From Ruegeria sp. TM1040 (GTDB taxonomy: Bacteria; Pseudomonadota; Alphaproteobacteria; Rhodobacterales; Rhodobacteraceae): a stretch of 64,000 nucleotides of DNA. The position numbers and the translations under genes are program-made. Shown in pieces: positions 24,847-33,813 of the stretch (the first letter of the stretch is position 1; every line of letters starts with the position of its first letter). Where the stretch lies: NCBI RefSeq assembly GCF_000014065.1, contig NC_008044.1:2317501-2381500 (forward strand), read 5' to 3'. Below the pieces are notes generated by a model. That model was not told where the DNA came from and ran no database searches. It saw only the letters and a program-made list of their open reading frames with translations.

Positions 24847-27195
24847 TCACAGGTTGGACACCTGATCGCCGAGATCCAACCTTTCGAGGTTCTTTTTCAA
24901 TTCTGCAAAGCTACGTGGTTTGGAGAAATAAAACCCCTGTAATATATCGCAACCGATGGCGCCGAGTGTTTTTGCTTTTTCAATGGTATCCACCCCCTCG
25001 GCGATGATCTTCACATCCAAAGTGTGTGCAAGGTCCACAACTGACGCCACCATTCGTTCCGCGCGCTCGCTTTTTCCAAGCGGGAAGATGATATTTCTGT
25101 CGATTTTCAGGGCGTCCGGCTCGATGTTGAGGACGCCATTGATCGACGCATGGCCGGATCCGAAATCGTCGACATCAATCTGAAAACCAAGATCCTTCAG
25201 CGCATCGATGCAGAAGATCAGCGCCTCGCCCTCATCCTCGCAGGAGATCGATTCCAGAATTTCAAACGCGTAACTCTCGCGCTGATCGGGGATGCGTGCG
25301 CGGACCGTTTCGATAAAGCTCGGCTGCATGATGCGCGCCGCGCTTACGTTGAATGCCACCCGCCGCACCAGAATGCCCTCGGCGCGCAGGCTGCGCATAT
25401 CCGCCACCGCCCTGTCAAAGATGCAGCCATCCAACTCCGCCTCAAGCCCAAGCTGCTTGGCAATGCCCAGAAACCTGTCGGGGGGCAGTACACCGCGGTC
25501 GGGATGCTCCCAGCGCGCCAGCACCTCAACCCCGGCTAGATGCCAGGTCAGAGCATCATGCTGCGTGTGATAATAGGGCGTTATTTCGCCTGCCTCGATC
25601 GCATAGGGCAGTCGGTCCGAGAGCGCGCGCTCTTCCAGTACCTCTGCCCGCATCTCGGATGTGAAAACTTCTACCGCGCCGCGCCCCGAAGCCTTCGCCC
25701 GGTAGAGCGCCGCATCCGCATTGCTCAGCAACTCGCTGGCCGTGATTTCACCGGGAACGCCATGCGCGACCCCAAAGCTTGCCCCGAAATTGCAGCGCTT
25801 GTTGCCCCAGACCACAGGCTCTAGCACCGCCCGAAGCACCCGAGTCGCCAGGGTTTGCGCCTGCTCGAGCGTTGTCCCGGATCGACAGAGAACGACAAAT
25901 TCGTCGCCTCCCACCCGCGCGGGAACATCCCCCGCCTTCGTGTGCGCCCGAAGCACATCCGCCACGTGGCAAAGCACATAGTCCCCGGCCTCGTGGCCGA
26001 GGATGTCGTTGATTTTCTTGAACCGGTCCAGGTCGATCCGCACCAGAGCAACGGGTTCTGTCTGCAATCTTCGGCTCAGCTCGCGATCCAGGTGTCGCCG
26101 GTTGGGCAAATGCGTCAGTGGATCGCTGAGGGATTGCAACTCCAACCGGTCTTTCGTCTCTCTGAGCGCCTGCGCGGCGCGGCGCTGTTCCCGTTCATTC
26201 CGCACCAGATCTGTAATGCAGATGCGTGTCACCACCTTGTCGCCAAAATCGGTTTCATTCACCCGTGACACGATATGGCGATCGCCAGCCAGTTCCAGCT
26301 GGGTTTCTGTACAAAAGCCATGGTTGACGATGCGTTGGTTGTAATTCTGGATGTAATCCTTGGCCGAAACCCCACGCAGCAAATAGTGCCCGGATTCTAC
26401 CGCGTCAGCGAGGATCTCCGTGAGGGTCATGCCGGGCACAACTTTGTCGGGGTGAACATGGCTCAATTCTCGATAACGATCGTTGCAGGTCACGAGACGG
26501 TTTTCTTCGTCGAAGATCGCAAAGCCATCTTTGGAGGCCTCCATCGCGGCCGTCACGCGCTGCGACATCCGGTTCAACTGACGCGCCTGCTCCATATGGA
26601 GATGCCACGCGCGCGCCATCTGACGGGCGAGAAACACAAAGAACAACACCAGACAGAGGCTGATCACAGCGGTGCCGGTTTTGACAATTCGGACCAGTTG
26701 TTCCTCGATCAGATCGACGTAGGGACGAAACGAGAGGCTGAGGTGCTGAAGCTCCTCAACGCCTGCTGTCAGTTCCCTGTTCAGGTCATCGGGACTTTCG
26801 ATCCCCTCGACGAGGAGCCTGTCGCCGCGTGCAGTCGCCAACAGCAACTCATCCGTTTGAAACGTTGCAGTCAGCGCTGATTGGCAGATGTCAAAGGCCG
26901 GCCCCGCACCGAGGCGCAACACGGCCCGGCGTTCAAAGTCGGACAGGTTGTCGAGACACCACCGCGCCTGCGCGCGCGCACCTTCAAGAAGCGCGTGCAG
27001 CTGTTGCGCCGCCTGCGCTCCAAGCACCGGGTTTTCGTTTAGAACATCGAGGGACTCATGCACGAGGTTCAGATGCACAAGGTTGCGCTGGCGGTATTCA
27101 CTCGCCAGAGTCAAATAGCGATATCCCAGAAAAGACACCCCGATCTGAAGCGCGAGGATAAGGGCAAAGAACACCAGCGCCTGCCGCAGGCTCAT
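24847..27195 (-). CDS. Membrane GGDEF/EAL cyclic-di-GMP protein with PAS domain
   Basis: A 782-residue protein with TM helices at about 6-26 and 172-192 flanking a periplasmic sensor of about 145 residues. A PAS domain follows (about 205-330), then GGDEF (about 350-510) and EAL (about 525-770). The cyclase motif is intact (RVGGDEF near 428). The phosphodiesterase motif reads EVL (GVEVLARW near 557). Other catalytic residues look kept: FNVS, FEILES, DDFGSG, LKIDR, AEGVDT, QGFYFSKP. It could make or degrade c-di-GMP according to a periplasmic signal. The ribosome-binding site GGAGG precedes the ATG. It stands alone. Confidence 0.92.
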   Translation of the reverse strand: MSLRQALVFFALILALQIGVSFLGYRYLTLASEYRQRNLVHLNLVHESLDVLNENPVLGAQAAQQLHALLEGARAQARWCLDNLSDFERRAVLRLGAGPAFDICQSALTATFQTDELLLATARGDRLLVEGIESPDDLNRELTAGVEELQHLSLSFRPYVDLIEEQLVRIVKTGTAVISLCLVLFFVFLARQMARAWHLHMEQARQLNRMSQRVTAAMEASKDGFAIFDEENRLVTCNDRYRELSHVHPDKVVPGMTLTEILADAVESGHYLLRGVSAKDYIQNYNQRIVNHGFCTETQLELAGDRHIVSRVNETDFGDKVVTRICITDLVRNEREQRRAAQALRETKDRLELQSLSDPLTHLPNRRHLDRELSRRLQTEPVALVRIDLDRFKKINDILGHEAGDYVLCHVADVLRAHTKAGDVPARVGGDEFVVLCRSGTTLEQAQTLATRVLRAVLEPVVWGNKRCNFGASFGVAHGVPGEITASELLSNADAALYRAKASGRGAVEVFTSEMRAEVLEERALSDRLPYAIEAGEITPYYHTQHDALTWHLAGVEVLARWEHPDRGVLPPDRFLGIAKQLGLEAELDGCIFDRAVADMRSLRAEGILVRRVAFNVSAARIMQPSFIETVRARIPDQRESYAFEILESISCEDEGEALIFCIDALKDLGFQIDVDDFGSGHASINGVLNIEPDALKIDRNIIFPLGKSERAERMVASVVDLAHTLDVKIIAEGVDTIEKAKTLGAIGCDILQGFYFSKPRSFAELKKNLERLDLGDQVSNL

Positions 27196-27392
27196 CCGTC
27201 AGGCCTCCTACACAGCCACTCGATACAACACCGGGCTGACCGTAGCCGGATATATTTTCGGAAAAGCTAATGTCGCGCGTTTTTTTCGTAAGCCGGCGCA
27301 GCCCCTGCTTAATGCGCGCTGTCCCCCTTGCGTTTGCAGTGCATTTTGGGGCTCATACGGTGCGAAATACCAAACCAGAAACAGGAGCGAGC

Positions 27393-28391
27393 ATGAAAGC
27401 CATAGTTCACACCGCACGCGGCACCGCGCGGGACACCTTGGTCCTGACCGAAACAGAGACCCCGACCCCCGGCCCCGGAGAGGTGCTGGTCGCGATGCGG
27501 GCCTCTGGGGTCAACCCATCGGATGTCAAGCTGCGCTCTGGCGCGCAGGGGCCGATGGTGGCCGAGCAGGTCTTGGTTCACAACGATGGCGCAGGCGTAA
27601 TCGAGGCCGTCGGCGACGGTGTCGGACCGGCCCGGATCGGGCGTCGGGTCTGGCTCTACAATGTGAACCGCTCTGCGGATGGGCTAGGTCAGGGCCCGCT
27701 TGGAACAGCGGCGGAATTCGCAATTGTGCCAGCACATCTTGCGGTGGATCTGCCGGATGCGGCCAGCTTCGAGGCCGGCGCCTGCATCGGCGTGCCCGCA
27801 ATGACAGCGCATCGCGCAGTGATGTGGGCCGGATCGGTCGCGGGCAAGACCCTGTTGATCACCGGCGGCGCAGGCGCAGTCGGGCACAGTGCCATCCAGA
27901 TTGCCAAGGCCAAAGGCGCGCGCGTCATCGCCACCGTCTCAAGCGACGCGAAGGCTGAGATCGCCCGCGCAGCAGGCGCCGATGAGGTGCTCAACTACAA
28001 GAGCACGCCTTTGGTGGATCAGCTGATCGAACTGGTGGGCGCAGGCGGTATTGACCATGTCGTCGACGTGGATATCGCCGCGCATATGGAGATCTACCCG
28101 CAGATCCTAAAGCTCAACGGTTCGGTCGGGGCCTATGCCTCCGCCAGTAACCTCACGCCCGCCCTGCCCTTTTACCCGCTGGCCTTTCGCAACATTCAGA
28201 TCCAGCCAGTTTTTGTCTACTCGATGAGTGACAGCGCCAAAGCAGAGGCGATTGCAGACATCAACGCGCTCCTGTCCGCGGGTCAGCTGACGCCGCGCAT
28301 TGACCGCGTCTTTGCGCTTGAGGAGATCGTTGACGCACATGAGGCCGTGGAGGCAGGCACCCTGGTTGGAAACGCGATCCTGAAGATCTGA
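27393..28391 (+). CDS. Zinc-independent NADPH:quinone oxidoreductase (MDR superfamily)
   Basis: A 332-residue medium-chain dehydrogenase/reductase of the QOR type. The N-terminal GroES-like domain (ASGVNPSDVKLRSG) is followed by a Rossmann domain with the NADPH loop TGGAGAVGHSAIQIAKAKGA near residue 150, and then KI at the end. The zinc-ligand cysteines of alcohol dehydrogenases are absent. I chose ATG 27393 after ACAGGAGCGAGC. In-frame sequence further upstream overlaps the promoter region and has no such site. It ends at a strong bidirectional terminator, so it is separate from the operon beyond. The substrate is unknown. Confidence 0.88.
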   Translation: MKAIVHTARGTARDTLVLTETETPTPGPGEVLVAMRASGVNPSDVKLRSGAQGPMVAEQVLVHNDGAGVIEAVGDGVGPARIGRRVWLYNVNRSADGLGQGPLGTAAEFAIVPAHLAVDLPDAASFEAGACIGVPAMTAHRAVMWAGSVAGKTLLITGGAGAVGHSAIQIAKAKGARVIATVSSDAKAEIARAAGADEVLNYKSTPLVDQLIELVGAGGIDHVVDVDIAAHMEIYPQILKLNGSVGAYASASNLTPALPFYPLAFRNIQIQPVFVYSMSDSAKAEAIADINALLSAGQLTPRIDRVFALEEIVDAHEAVEAGTLVGNAILKI

Positions 28392-28407
28392 GTGCCGAAC
28401 ACAAAAC

Positions 28408-28439
28408 AAAAAGGGCCCCGCAGATATGGGGCCCTTTTT
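28408..28439. terminator. Bidirectional rho-independent terminator
   Basis: A perfect 12-bp stem AAAAAGGGCCCC / GGGGCCCTTTTT has an 8-nt loop. It reads as A-stem-T on both strands, so it can end both the quinone reductase (+) and the 13-gene anthranilate operon (-). Confidence 0.9.
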
Positions 28440-28461
28440 GTGAATTGAAGCACACTGGTAC

Positions 28462-28857
28462 TCAGCTGATATGCGCGGTGGCCTCGATTTCAACAAGCGC
28501 GCGATCCTCGACAAGCCCTGCTACGATCAGCATCGACATTGCCGGGAAATGCTTGCCGAACACCTCGCGATAGGCAGCGCCCACCTCGGCCTGATGTGCC
28601 AGGTATTCCTGTTTGTCGGTGACAAACCACGTCAGGCGCGTCACATCAGAGGGCTTGCCTCCGGCCGCGTCGACGATGGCCGCGATGTTTTTCAGCGCCT
28701 GACGCATCTGGCTTACGAAATCATCACCGACAAATTCCTTGTTTTCGTCCCAGCCGATCTGGCCGCCAATATGCAGCACGCCGTCATGGGTCAGCATGCC
28801 ATTGGCATAGCCTTTGGCCGGTGCCCAACCTTCGGGGTGGATGGTTTTATGGGTCAT
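28462..28857 (-). CDS. RidA/YjgF family protein, possible pathway enamine deaminase
   Basis: A 131-residue Rid superfamily protein. Rid proteins form trimers and hydrolyse enamines and imines. Family blocks are visible: HPEGWAPAKGYANGM, HIGGQIGWD, MRQALKNIAAIVDAAGG and AMSMLIVAGLVEDRALVEIEATA. The last block carries Glu but not the Arg of the canonical RidA catalytic site (usual form RxxV), so it is probably a Rid subgroup with its own substrate. It is the last gene of the operon, overlapping the thioesterase gene by 4 bp. The ring product of 2-aminobenzoyl-CoA reduction is itself an enamine, so deamination of that product is a reasoned but unproven role. Confidence 0.85.
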   Translation of the reverse strand: MTHKTIHPEGWAPAKGYANGMLTHDGVLHIGGQIGWDENKEFVGDDFVSQMRQALKNIAAIVDAAGGKPSDVTRLTWFVTDKQEYLAHQAEVGAAYREVFGKHFPAMSMLIVAGLVEDRALVEIEATAHIS

Positions 28858-29258
28858 ATCTGCCCTTTCATCTCATTCTCAATTTTGGTTCGGATCGGTG
28901 CGGGCCAGGGCGCTGAGCGCCCCTCGGCATTGATATGCACCAGGGTTGTTTCCGTCGAAAACCGCAGCTCCTCGCCACAATGTGCGGTCATCTCGTAGGT
29001 CAGCGAAGACGTCCCCAGCCGCGTGACACGAAGGCGCAGGACCAGATGATCCCCGTGACGACTGGGCGCGGAAAAGCGGGTCTGGATGTTTGCCGTGGGC
29101 ACACCTGCGGTTTGATGCATGTCCTCAAAGGGCCAGCCAAGAACATCGGTAAACCAGCTCTCGACACAATCGTTCATCATCTCGAAGTAGCGGGGGAAAA
29201 AGACAATCCCCGCCGGGTCGCAATGTTTGAACAATACTTTCTGTGGCATCTCATACAT
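28854..29258 (-). CDS. Hotdog-fold acyl-CoA thioesterase (4-hydroxybenzoyl-CoA thioesterase-like)
   Basis: A 134-residue hotdog thioesterase. The N-terminal FKHCDPAGIVFFPRYFEMMNDCVESWF carries the catalytic Asp of the 4HBT family (HCDPAGIVF). It would release CoA from aryl- or acyl-CoA, perhaps to prevent CoA trapping by stalled pathway intermediates. It starts 3 bases after the ABC ATPase gene and overlaps the RidA gene. The start at 29258 has a poor ribosome-binding site; Met4 is an alternative. Confidence 0.85.
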   Translation of the reverse strand: MYEMPQKVLFKHCDPAGIVFFPRYFEMMNDCVESWFTDVLGWPFEDMHQTAGVPTANIQTRFSAPSRHGDHLVLRLRVTRLGTSSLTYEMTAHCGEELRFSTETTLVHINAEGRSAPWPAPIRTKIENEMKGQI

Positions 29259-29261
29259 GGC

Positions 29262-29948
29262 TCAGACCCCCACGTAGCGTTCGCTGATGTCCGGGGTCAG
29301 CGCCGCCATGGCACCGCTCCAGACGGTCTTGCCGCGCTCCAGCACCACGGCGCGGTCGCAGACCTGCGCCAGCTCGGCCAGCGTCTTGTCGATCACGAGG
29401 ATCGCCATGTCGGTGTCCGCCTTGAGCTGGTTGATCGCCGCCCAGATCTCCTGGCGGATGATCGGCGCAAGGCCCTCTGTCGCCTCATCCAGGATGAGGA
29501 GACGCGGGTTGGTCATCAGCGCGCGACCAATCGCGAGCATCTGCTGCTCCCCGCCCGACAGTGACGCCGAAAGCTGGCTGTGGCGTTCGCCCAGCCGCGG
29601 GAAAAGCTGCGTGACGCGGGCCATGTCCCAGTCACCGGGACGGCTGGTGGCCAGAAGGTTTTCGGCCACCGTGAGGTCCCGAAAACAGCGCCGCCCCTCC
29701 GGCACCAGACCGAGGCCAAGACGTGCGGCCTTGTGGCTGGGCAGAGCGTGCAGGTTCTGGCCATCAAACTCCAGCGTACCGCCTGCGTTGATCATGCGGC
29801 AGATTGCCTTGACGGTGGTGGATTTGCCCATGCCGTTGCGGCCCATCAAAGCCACTACCTCGCCCGGGTTGATGTCGAGATCGACACCAAAGAGGGCCTG
29901 GCTCACGCCGTAGGAGGCAGTGAGAGATTTTACGGACAAAAGGCTCAT
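29262..29948 (-). CDS. ABC transporter ATPase, LivF-like
   Basis: A 228-residue ATPase of the hydrophobic amino acid transporter (HAAT) family. Walker A is GRNGMGKSTT near 37, the signature is LSGGEQQML near 132, and Walker B is LLILDEATEGL. Its start overlaps the LivG-like ATPase by 4 bp. The two ATPases drive import through the LivHM-like permeases. HAAT systems also import aromatic acids, and the operon context points to anthranilate or a related aromatic. Confidence 0.92.
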   Translation of the reverse strand: MSLLSVKSLTASYGVSQALFGVDLDINPGEVVALMGRNGMGKSTTVKAICRMINAGGTLEFDGQNLHALPSHKAARLGLGLVPEGRRCFRDLTVAENLLATSRPGDWDMARVTQLFPRLGERHSQLSASLSGGEQQMLAIGRALMTNPRLLILDEATEGLAPIIRQEIWAAINQLKADTDMAILVIDKTLAELAQVCDRAVVLERGKTVWSGAMAALTPDISERYVGV

Positions 29949-30694
29949 GCGCTTTCTCCCAGATAGGCTTCGCGCACGCGCGGATCGGTGCGGATCTGAT
30001 CGACGCTGCCCGTGGCAATCACCTCGCCATAGACCAGAACGCTGATCCGGTCCGCGAGCGCAAACACCGCGTCCATGTCGTGTTCAACCAGAAGGATCGG
30101 GGCCTCCTGGCGCAGGCCATCCAGGAACCCGGTGAGGTTCTTCGACCCTTCCGCCCCGAGCCCCGCCATGGGCTCGTCCATCACAAAGGCCTTGGGCGCA
30201 AGCGTGAGGGCCACCGCGACCTCGAGTTGTCGGCGTTGGCCATGGCTGAGGTCAGCGCAGCGCTTGGCCTTGCTTTCTGCAAGGCCCACGCGCTCGAGCG
30301 CCGCCTCGGCACGATCCCGCAACGCAGAATCACCCAGCGCGGATGCCCAGAACCGCCACGGCCGACCACTGGCGCCCATCGCGCCAAGGGTGGCATTCTC
30401 GAGCACCGTGTCCTCCATCGCGAGTGCAGAGATCTGGAACGTCCGTCCCAGCCCCGCCCGCGCGCGCTGGTCTGTGCTTAGGCCGGTCACATCCTGCCCC
30501 ATCAGCTCCACACGTCCGGCATCCGGCGTGAGCGATCCGCAGATCTGAGCAATCAATGTCGACTTTCCTGCGCCATTGGGGCCGATGATGGCGTGAATTT
30601 CGCCGGGGCGCAGGTCAATCGAGATGTCACGGCTGGCCTTGAGCGCGCCAAAGGATTTGCTGATGCCATATGTGGCGAGGATCGTCTCAGTCAT
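29945..30694 (-). CDS. ABC transporter ATPase, LivG-like
   Basis: A 249-residue HAAT-type ATPase. Walker A is GPNGAGKSTL near 41, the signature is LSHGQRRQLEVA, and Walker B is FVMDEPMAGLG. I chose ATG 30694, which follows GGAGGCAACCC; the longer frame upstream runs into the permease gene. It overlaps that gene's stop by 8 bp. The Q-loop and H-loop (LVEHDMDAVF) are intact, so it should be active. Confidence 0.92.
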   Translation of the reverse strand: MTETILATYGISKSFGALKASRDISIDLRPGEIHAIIGPNGAGKSTLIAQICGSLTPDAGRVELMGQDVTGLSTDQRARAGLGRTFQISALAMEDTVLENATLGAMGASGRPWRFWASALGDSALRDRAEAALERVGLAESKAKRCADLSHGQRRQLEVAVALTLAPKAFVMDEPMAGLGAEGSKNLTGFLDGLRQEAPILLVEHDMDAVFALADRISVLVYGEVIATGSVDQIRTDPRVREAYLGESA

Positions 30695-31670
30695 GGGTTG
30701 CCTCCTTCCCGGCCACCAGCCCGGTGATGCCACCGCGCGCAAAGAGCACGACCGCAAGAAGGATCAGCCCGAGGAAGATGTGCCAGAATTCAGTGATCCC
30801 GCCGAGGAAGTGTTCAAGCGCCACAAAGGTCACTGCCCCCGCGACCGGCCCAAACAGCCGCCCGACGCCGCCAAGGATCACCAGGATCATGATTTCGCCC
30901 GAGAACTGCCAGCTGAACATCGTCGGGCTGACAAAGCGGTTGAGATCGGCAAAGAGCGCGCCCGCAAGGCCGGTGATGACACCGGAAATCACAAAGGCCA
31001 CCAGTTTGAGGCGCATGGGATCCATGCCCACCGCTTCGACCCGCGCGGGCACCTGACGCGCTGCGTTGAGCGCAAGCCCAAAGGGAGAGCGGCGCAGGCG
31101 CGCGGTAAAGATCAGCACCACCACGAGGATCGCAAGACACAGCCCGTAGAACTGGATCGGCGCCAATGTGTTGAGGCCGGGAAAATCGTTCCTGACATAG
31201 ATCGACATACCGTCCTCACCACCATAGGTGGTCCAGGAAATCGCGAAGTAGTAGAACATCTGGCCAAAGGCGAGCGTGATCATGATGAAATACGCCCCGG
31301 TGGTGCGCAGGCTCAGGATGCCAATGACCAGCGCTGCGAGCGCCGAGACCACAACAGCCAGAAGCCAGATCACCGGCATGAACTTGGTGCCTTCGATCAG
31401 GAAGGGCCACTCCATCAGCGGCGTGTAGCTCTGGGCGTGGTGGGCCAGGATGCCCATGGCATAGCCGCCGATCCCAAAAAACACCGCGTGGCCAAGGCTT
31501 ACAAGGCCGCCAATGCCAAGAGCAATATTGAGGCCGGCAGCCGCCAGCGCGAGGATGACTGCACGGGTCGCAAGCGTGATGGTGAAAGGTTCATCGCTCA
31601 TCAGCGCCCATGCAGGCACGGCAATGAGGCCCAGCATCAGGGCTGCGTTAAAATAGGTTTCTCGTGTCAT
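30687..31670 (-). CDS. ABC transporter permease, LivM-like
   Basis: A 327-residue inner-membrane permease with about nine hydrophobic segments. GLVSLGHAVFFGIGGYAMGIL and LFADLNRFVSPTMFSW are typical LivM regions, and the conserved EAVGMDPMRLKLVAFVISG loop contacts the ATPase. ATG 31670 (MTRETYF) overlaps the LivH-like gene by 4 bp. It pairs with the LivH-like permease. Confidence 0.92.
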   Translation of the reverse strand: MTRETYFNAALMLGLIAVPAWALMSDEPFTITLATRAVILALAAAGLNIALGIGGLVSLGHAVFFGIGGYAMGILAHHAQSYTPLMEWPFLIEGTKFMPVIWLLAVVVSALAALVIGILSLRTTGAYFIMITLAFGQMFYYFAISWTTYGGEDGMSIYVRNDFPGLNTLAPIQFYGLCLAILVVVLIFTARLRRSPFGLALNAARQVPARVEAVGMDPMRLKLVAFVISGVITGLAGALFADLNRFVSPTMFSWQFSGEIMILVILGGVGRLFGPVAGAVTFVALEHFLGGITEFWHIFLGLILLAVVLFARGGITGLVAGKEATHD

Positions 31671-32587
31671 GCGCGGGCTCCGAACAGGCCAGAGGGACGC
31701 CAGACCAGTACAAGGCTCATCAGGATGTAGATCGACATCGAGGCGATCGACGATCCGGCAGATGTTGCGGGGGCCGCGTCCATAAAGAGTTTGAGCACTT
31801 CGGGCAGGAAGATCCCGACCAATGTATCCGTGAGCCCCACCAGCAATGCGCCGATAAAGGCCCCTTTGATGGATCCGATACCGCCGATCACGATCACGAC
31901 GAAGGCAAGGATCAGCACCGGCTCGCCCATGCCGACCTGCACCGACTGGATCGCACCAACCAGCGCCCCCGCAAGACCGGCCAACGCGGCGCCAAGGGCA
32001 AAGACCAGCGTATAGAGCTTGGAGATGTCCACACCCAGGGCGGCAATCATCTCTCGGTCGTTCTCGCCCGCACGGATCTGAATGCCGATCCGGGTGCGCT
32101 CGATCAGGAGCCACAGGCCGAAGGCCACCAGAAGCCCCACCCCGATGAGCGCAAGACGATAAAGCGGATACTGGATACCTCCGGGCAGGGTAACCGGCCC
32201 CGACAAGGCATCGGGAATGTCCAGAAACAGCGGAAAAGAGCCAAAAACCCAGCGCGTGCCTTCGGAGAAAATCAGAATGAGCGCAAAGGTCGCCAGCACC
32301 TGATCGAGGTGATCGCTGTCATAGAGCCTGCGGATCACCGCAACCTCGATCACAGCCCCCGCAAGCGCCGCCGCCGCAAGCGCCGCGATAAGCGCCAGCA
32401 CGAAGGACCCCGTGACGCCCGCCACGGCCGCCGCGGCAAAGGCCCCAACCATATAGAGCGAGCCATGGGCAAGATTGATGAGGCCCATGACCCCAAAAAT
32501 CAGCGTCAGCCCCGCCGCCATGAGAAAGAGCATGACGCCGGACTGAAGCCCGTTCAGCACCTGCTCGATGATAAGTATCGTGGACAT
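31667..32587 (-). CDS. ABC transporter permease, LivH-like
   Basis: A 306-residue inner-membrane permease with about eight hydrophobic segments. GLTLIFGVMGLINLAHGSLYM near residue 28 is the LivH signature, and AALGVDISKLYTLVFALGA is the ATPase-contact loop. ATG 32587 follows GAAAGAAG. It lies 57 bp after the binding-protein gene. Confidence 0.92.
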   Translation of the reverse strand: MSTILIIEQVLNGLQSGVMLFLMAAGLTLIFGVMGLINLAHGSLYMVGAFAAAAVAGVTGSFVLALIAALAAAALAGAVIEVAVIRRLYDSDHLDQVLATFALILIFSEGTRWVFGSFPLFLDIPDALSGPVTLPGGIQYPLYRLALIGVGLLVAFGLWLLIERTRIGIQIRAGENDREMIAALGVDISKLYTLVFALGAALAGLAGALVGAIQSVQVGMGEPVLILAFVVIVIGGIGSIKGAFIGALLVGLTDTLVGIFLPEVLKLFMDAAPATSAGSSIASMSIYILMSLVLVWRPSGLFGARA

Positions 32588-32644
32588 GTGTCTTCTTTCA
32601 GGTGTGTCCCGGCCCGCACAGACTGCGAGCCGGGCGCGCCTCAC

Positions 32645-33775
32645 TTACATCTTGCACTCGTCCACATAGGCGTTTGCATGATCCTCAAGAGCGGTGCCGA
32701 CGATCTTGTTGGTGTAGACGTCGCCTTCCTTGATGACCTCACGCACATAGACGTTCTGGATCGGGTGGTTGTTGGCCGCAAAGGAGAATTCGCCGCGCAC
32801 AGAGGCAAAATCGGCCTCCTTGAGGGCCGCAGCAAAGGCTGCGTCATCATTCACATCCGCCTTGTCGATGGCCGACAGCAGCAGGTTTGCGGTGTCATAG
32901 CCCTGCGCCGCATAGATCGACGGCAGACGGTCGTATTTCTGCTGGAAGGCCGCAACAAAGGCCGCGTTGGCCTCATTGTCCAGATCCTTGGACCAGGTGG
33001 AGGAGTTCTTGACGCCAAGCGCCGCTTCGCCCACCGCTTGCAGGATGCCCTGATCAAAGCTGAAGGCCGGGCCGACGACGGGCAGGTCGACGCCGCTGTC
33101 AGAATATTGCTTCAGGAAGGAAATCCCCATGCCGCCGGGCAGGAAGAAGAACACGCTGTCGGCGCCGGATGCGCGGATCTGCGCGATTTCAGCCGCGTAA
33201 TCAGTCTGGCCGAGCTTGGTGTAGACCTCCCCTGCGAGATCGCCTTCATAGAAACGTTTGAAGCCAGTGAGGCTGTCGATCCCCGCCGGGTAGTTCGGTG
33301 CGAGAATGAAGGTGTTCTTGAACCCCGCCTGCGTTGCATAGGCGCCCGCGCCTTCATGCAGGTTGTCGTTCTGGTAGGCGACCGAGAAATAATTGGCGTT
33401 GCAGCCTTTGCCCGCCAGCTGTGCGGGGGCCGCGTTGGTCGAAAGATAGAACAGCCCCTGCGCGGTAGTCGCAGGCACCACGGCCATTGCAAGGTTGGAC
33501 CAGACGATACCGGTCATCACGTCGACCTTTTCGGACTGGATCATCTTATCGGCAAGCTGCACGGCGATGTCGGGCTTGCGCTGGTCGTCCTCGATGACCA
33601 CTTCGACATCATCGCGACCTGCGGCTTCCATCGCCAGCATGAACCCGTCCCGCGTGTCGATGCCGAGGCTCGCACCGCCGCCCGAAAGCGTGGTGATCAT
33701 CCCGACTTTGACCTCTGCCATCGCTCCGCCCGCGGCCAGCGCCGCGGCCGCTGTGGCCAACATTAGCTTCTTCAT
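32645..33775 (-). CDS. ABC transporter periplasmic substrate-binding protein, LivK-like
   Basis: A 376-residue type I periplasmic binding protein. The signal peptide MKKLMLATAAAALAAGGAMA is likely cut after residue 20. The mature protein starts EVKVGMITTLSGGGASLG, and later TGIVWSNLAMAV and YDTANLLLSAI are typical of the family. I chose ATG 33775 after AGGGAGTTTGATC. It follows the CoA-ligase gene by 38 bp within the aromatic operon. Binding proteins of this class recognise branched-chain amino acids, amides or aromatic acids; anthranilate is my guess from context. Confidence 0.9.
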   Translation of the reverse strand: MKKLMLATAAAALAAGGAMAEVKVGMITTLSGGGASLGIDTRDGFMLAMEAAGRDDVEVVIEDDQRKPDIAVQLADKMIQSEKVDVMTGIVWSNLAMAVVPATTAQGLFYLSTNAAPAQLAGKGCNANYFSVAYQNDNLHEGAGAYATQAGFKNTFILAPNYPAGIDSLTGFKRFYEGDLAGEVYTKLGQTDYAAEIAQIRASGADSVFFFLPGGMGISFLKQYSDSGVDLPVVGPAFSFDQGILQAVGEAALGVKNSSTWSKDLDNEANAAFVAAFQQKYDRLPSIYAAQGYDTANLLLSAIDKADVNDDAAFAAALKEADFASVRGEFSFAANNHPIQNVYVREVIKEGDVYTNKIVGTALEDHANAYVDECKM

Positions 33776-33813
33776 GATCAAACTCCCTGTTTGTGGTTGG
33801 TTTGTTTTATTAT

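Noticed and set aside
31664-33766. 700-codon plus-strand open frame opposite the LivH- and LivK-like genes
   Set aside because: The translation is low-complexity and charged, spans two real genes and the gap between them, and shows no domain.
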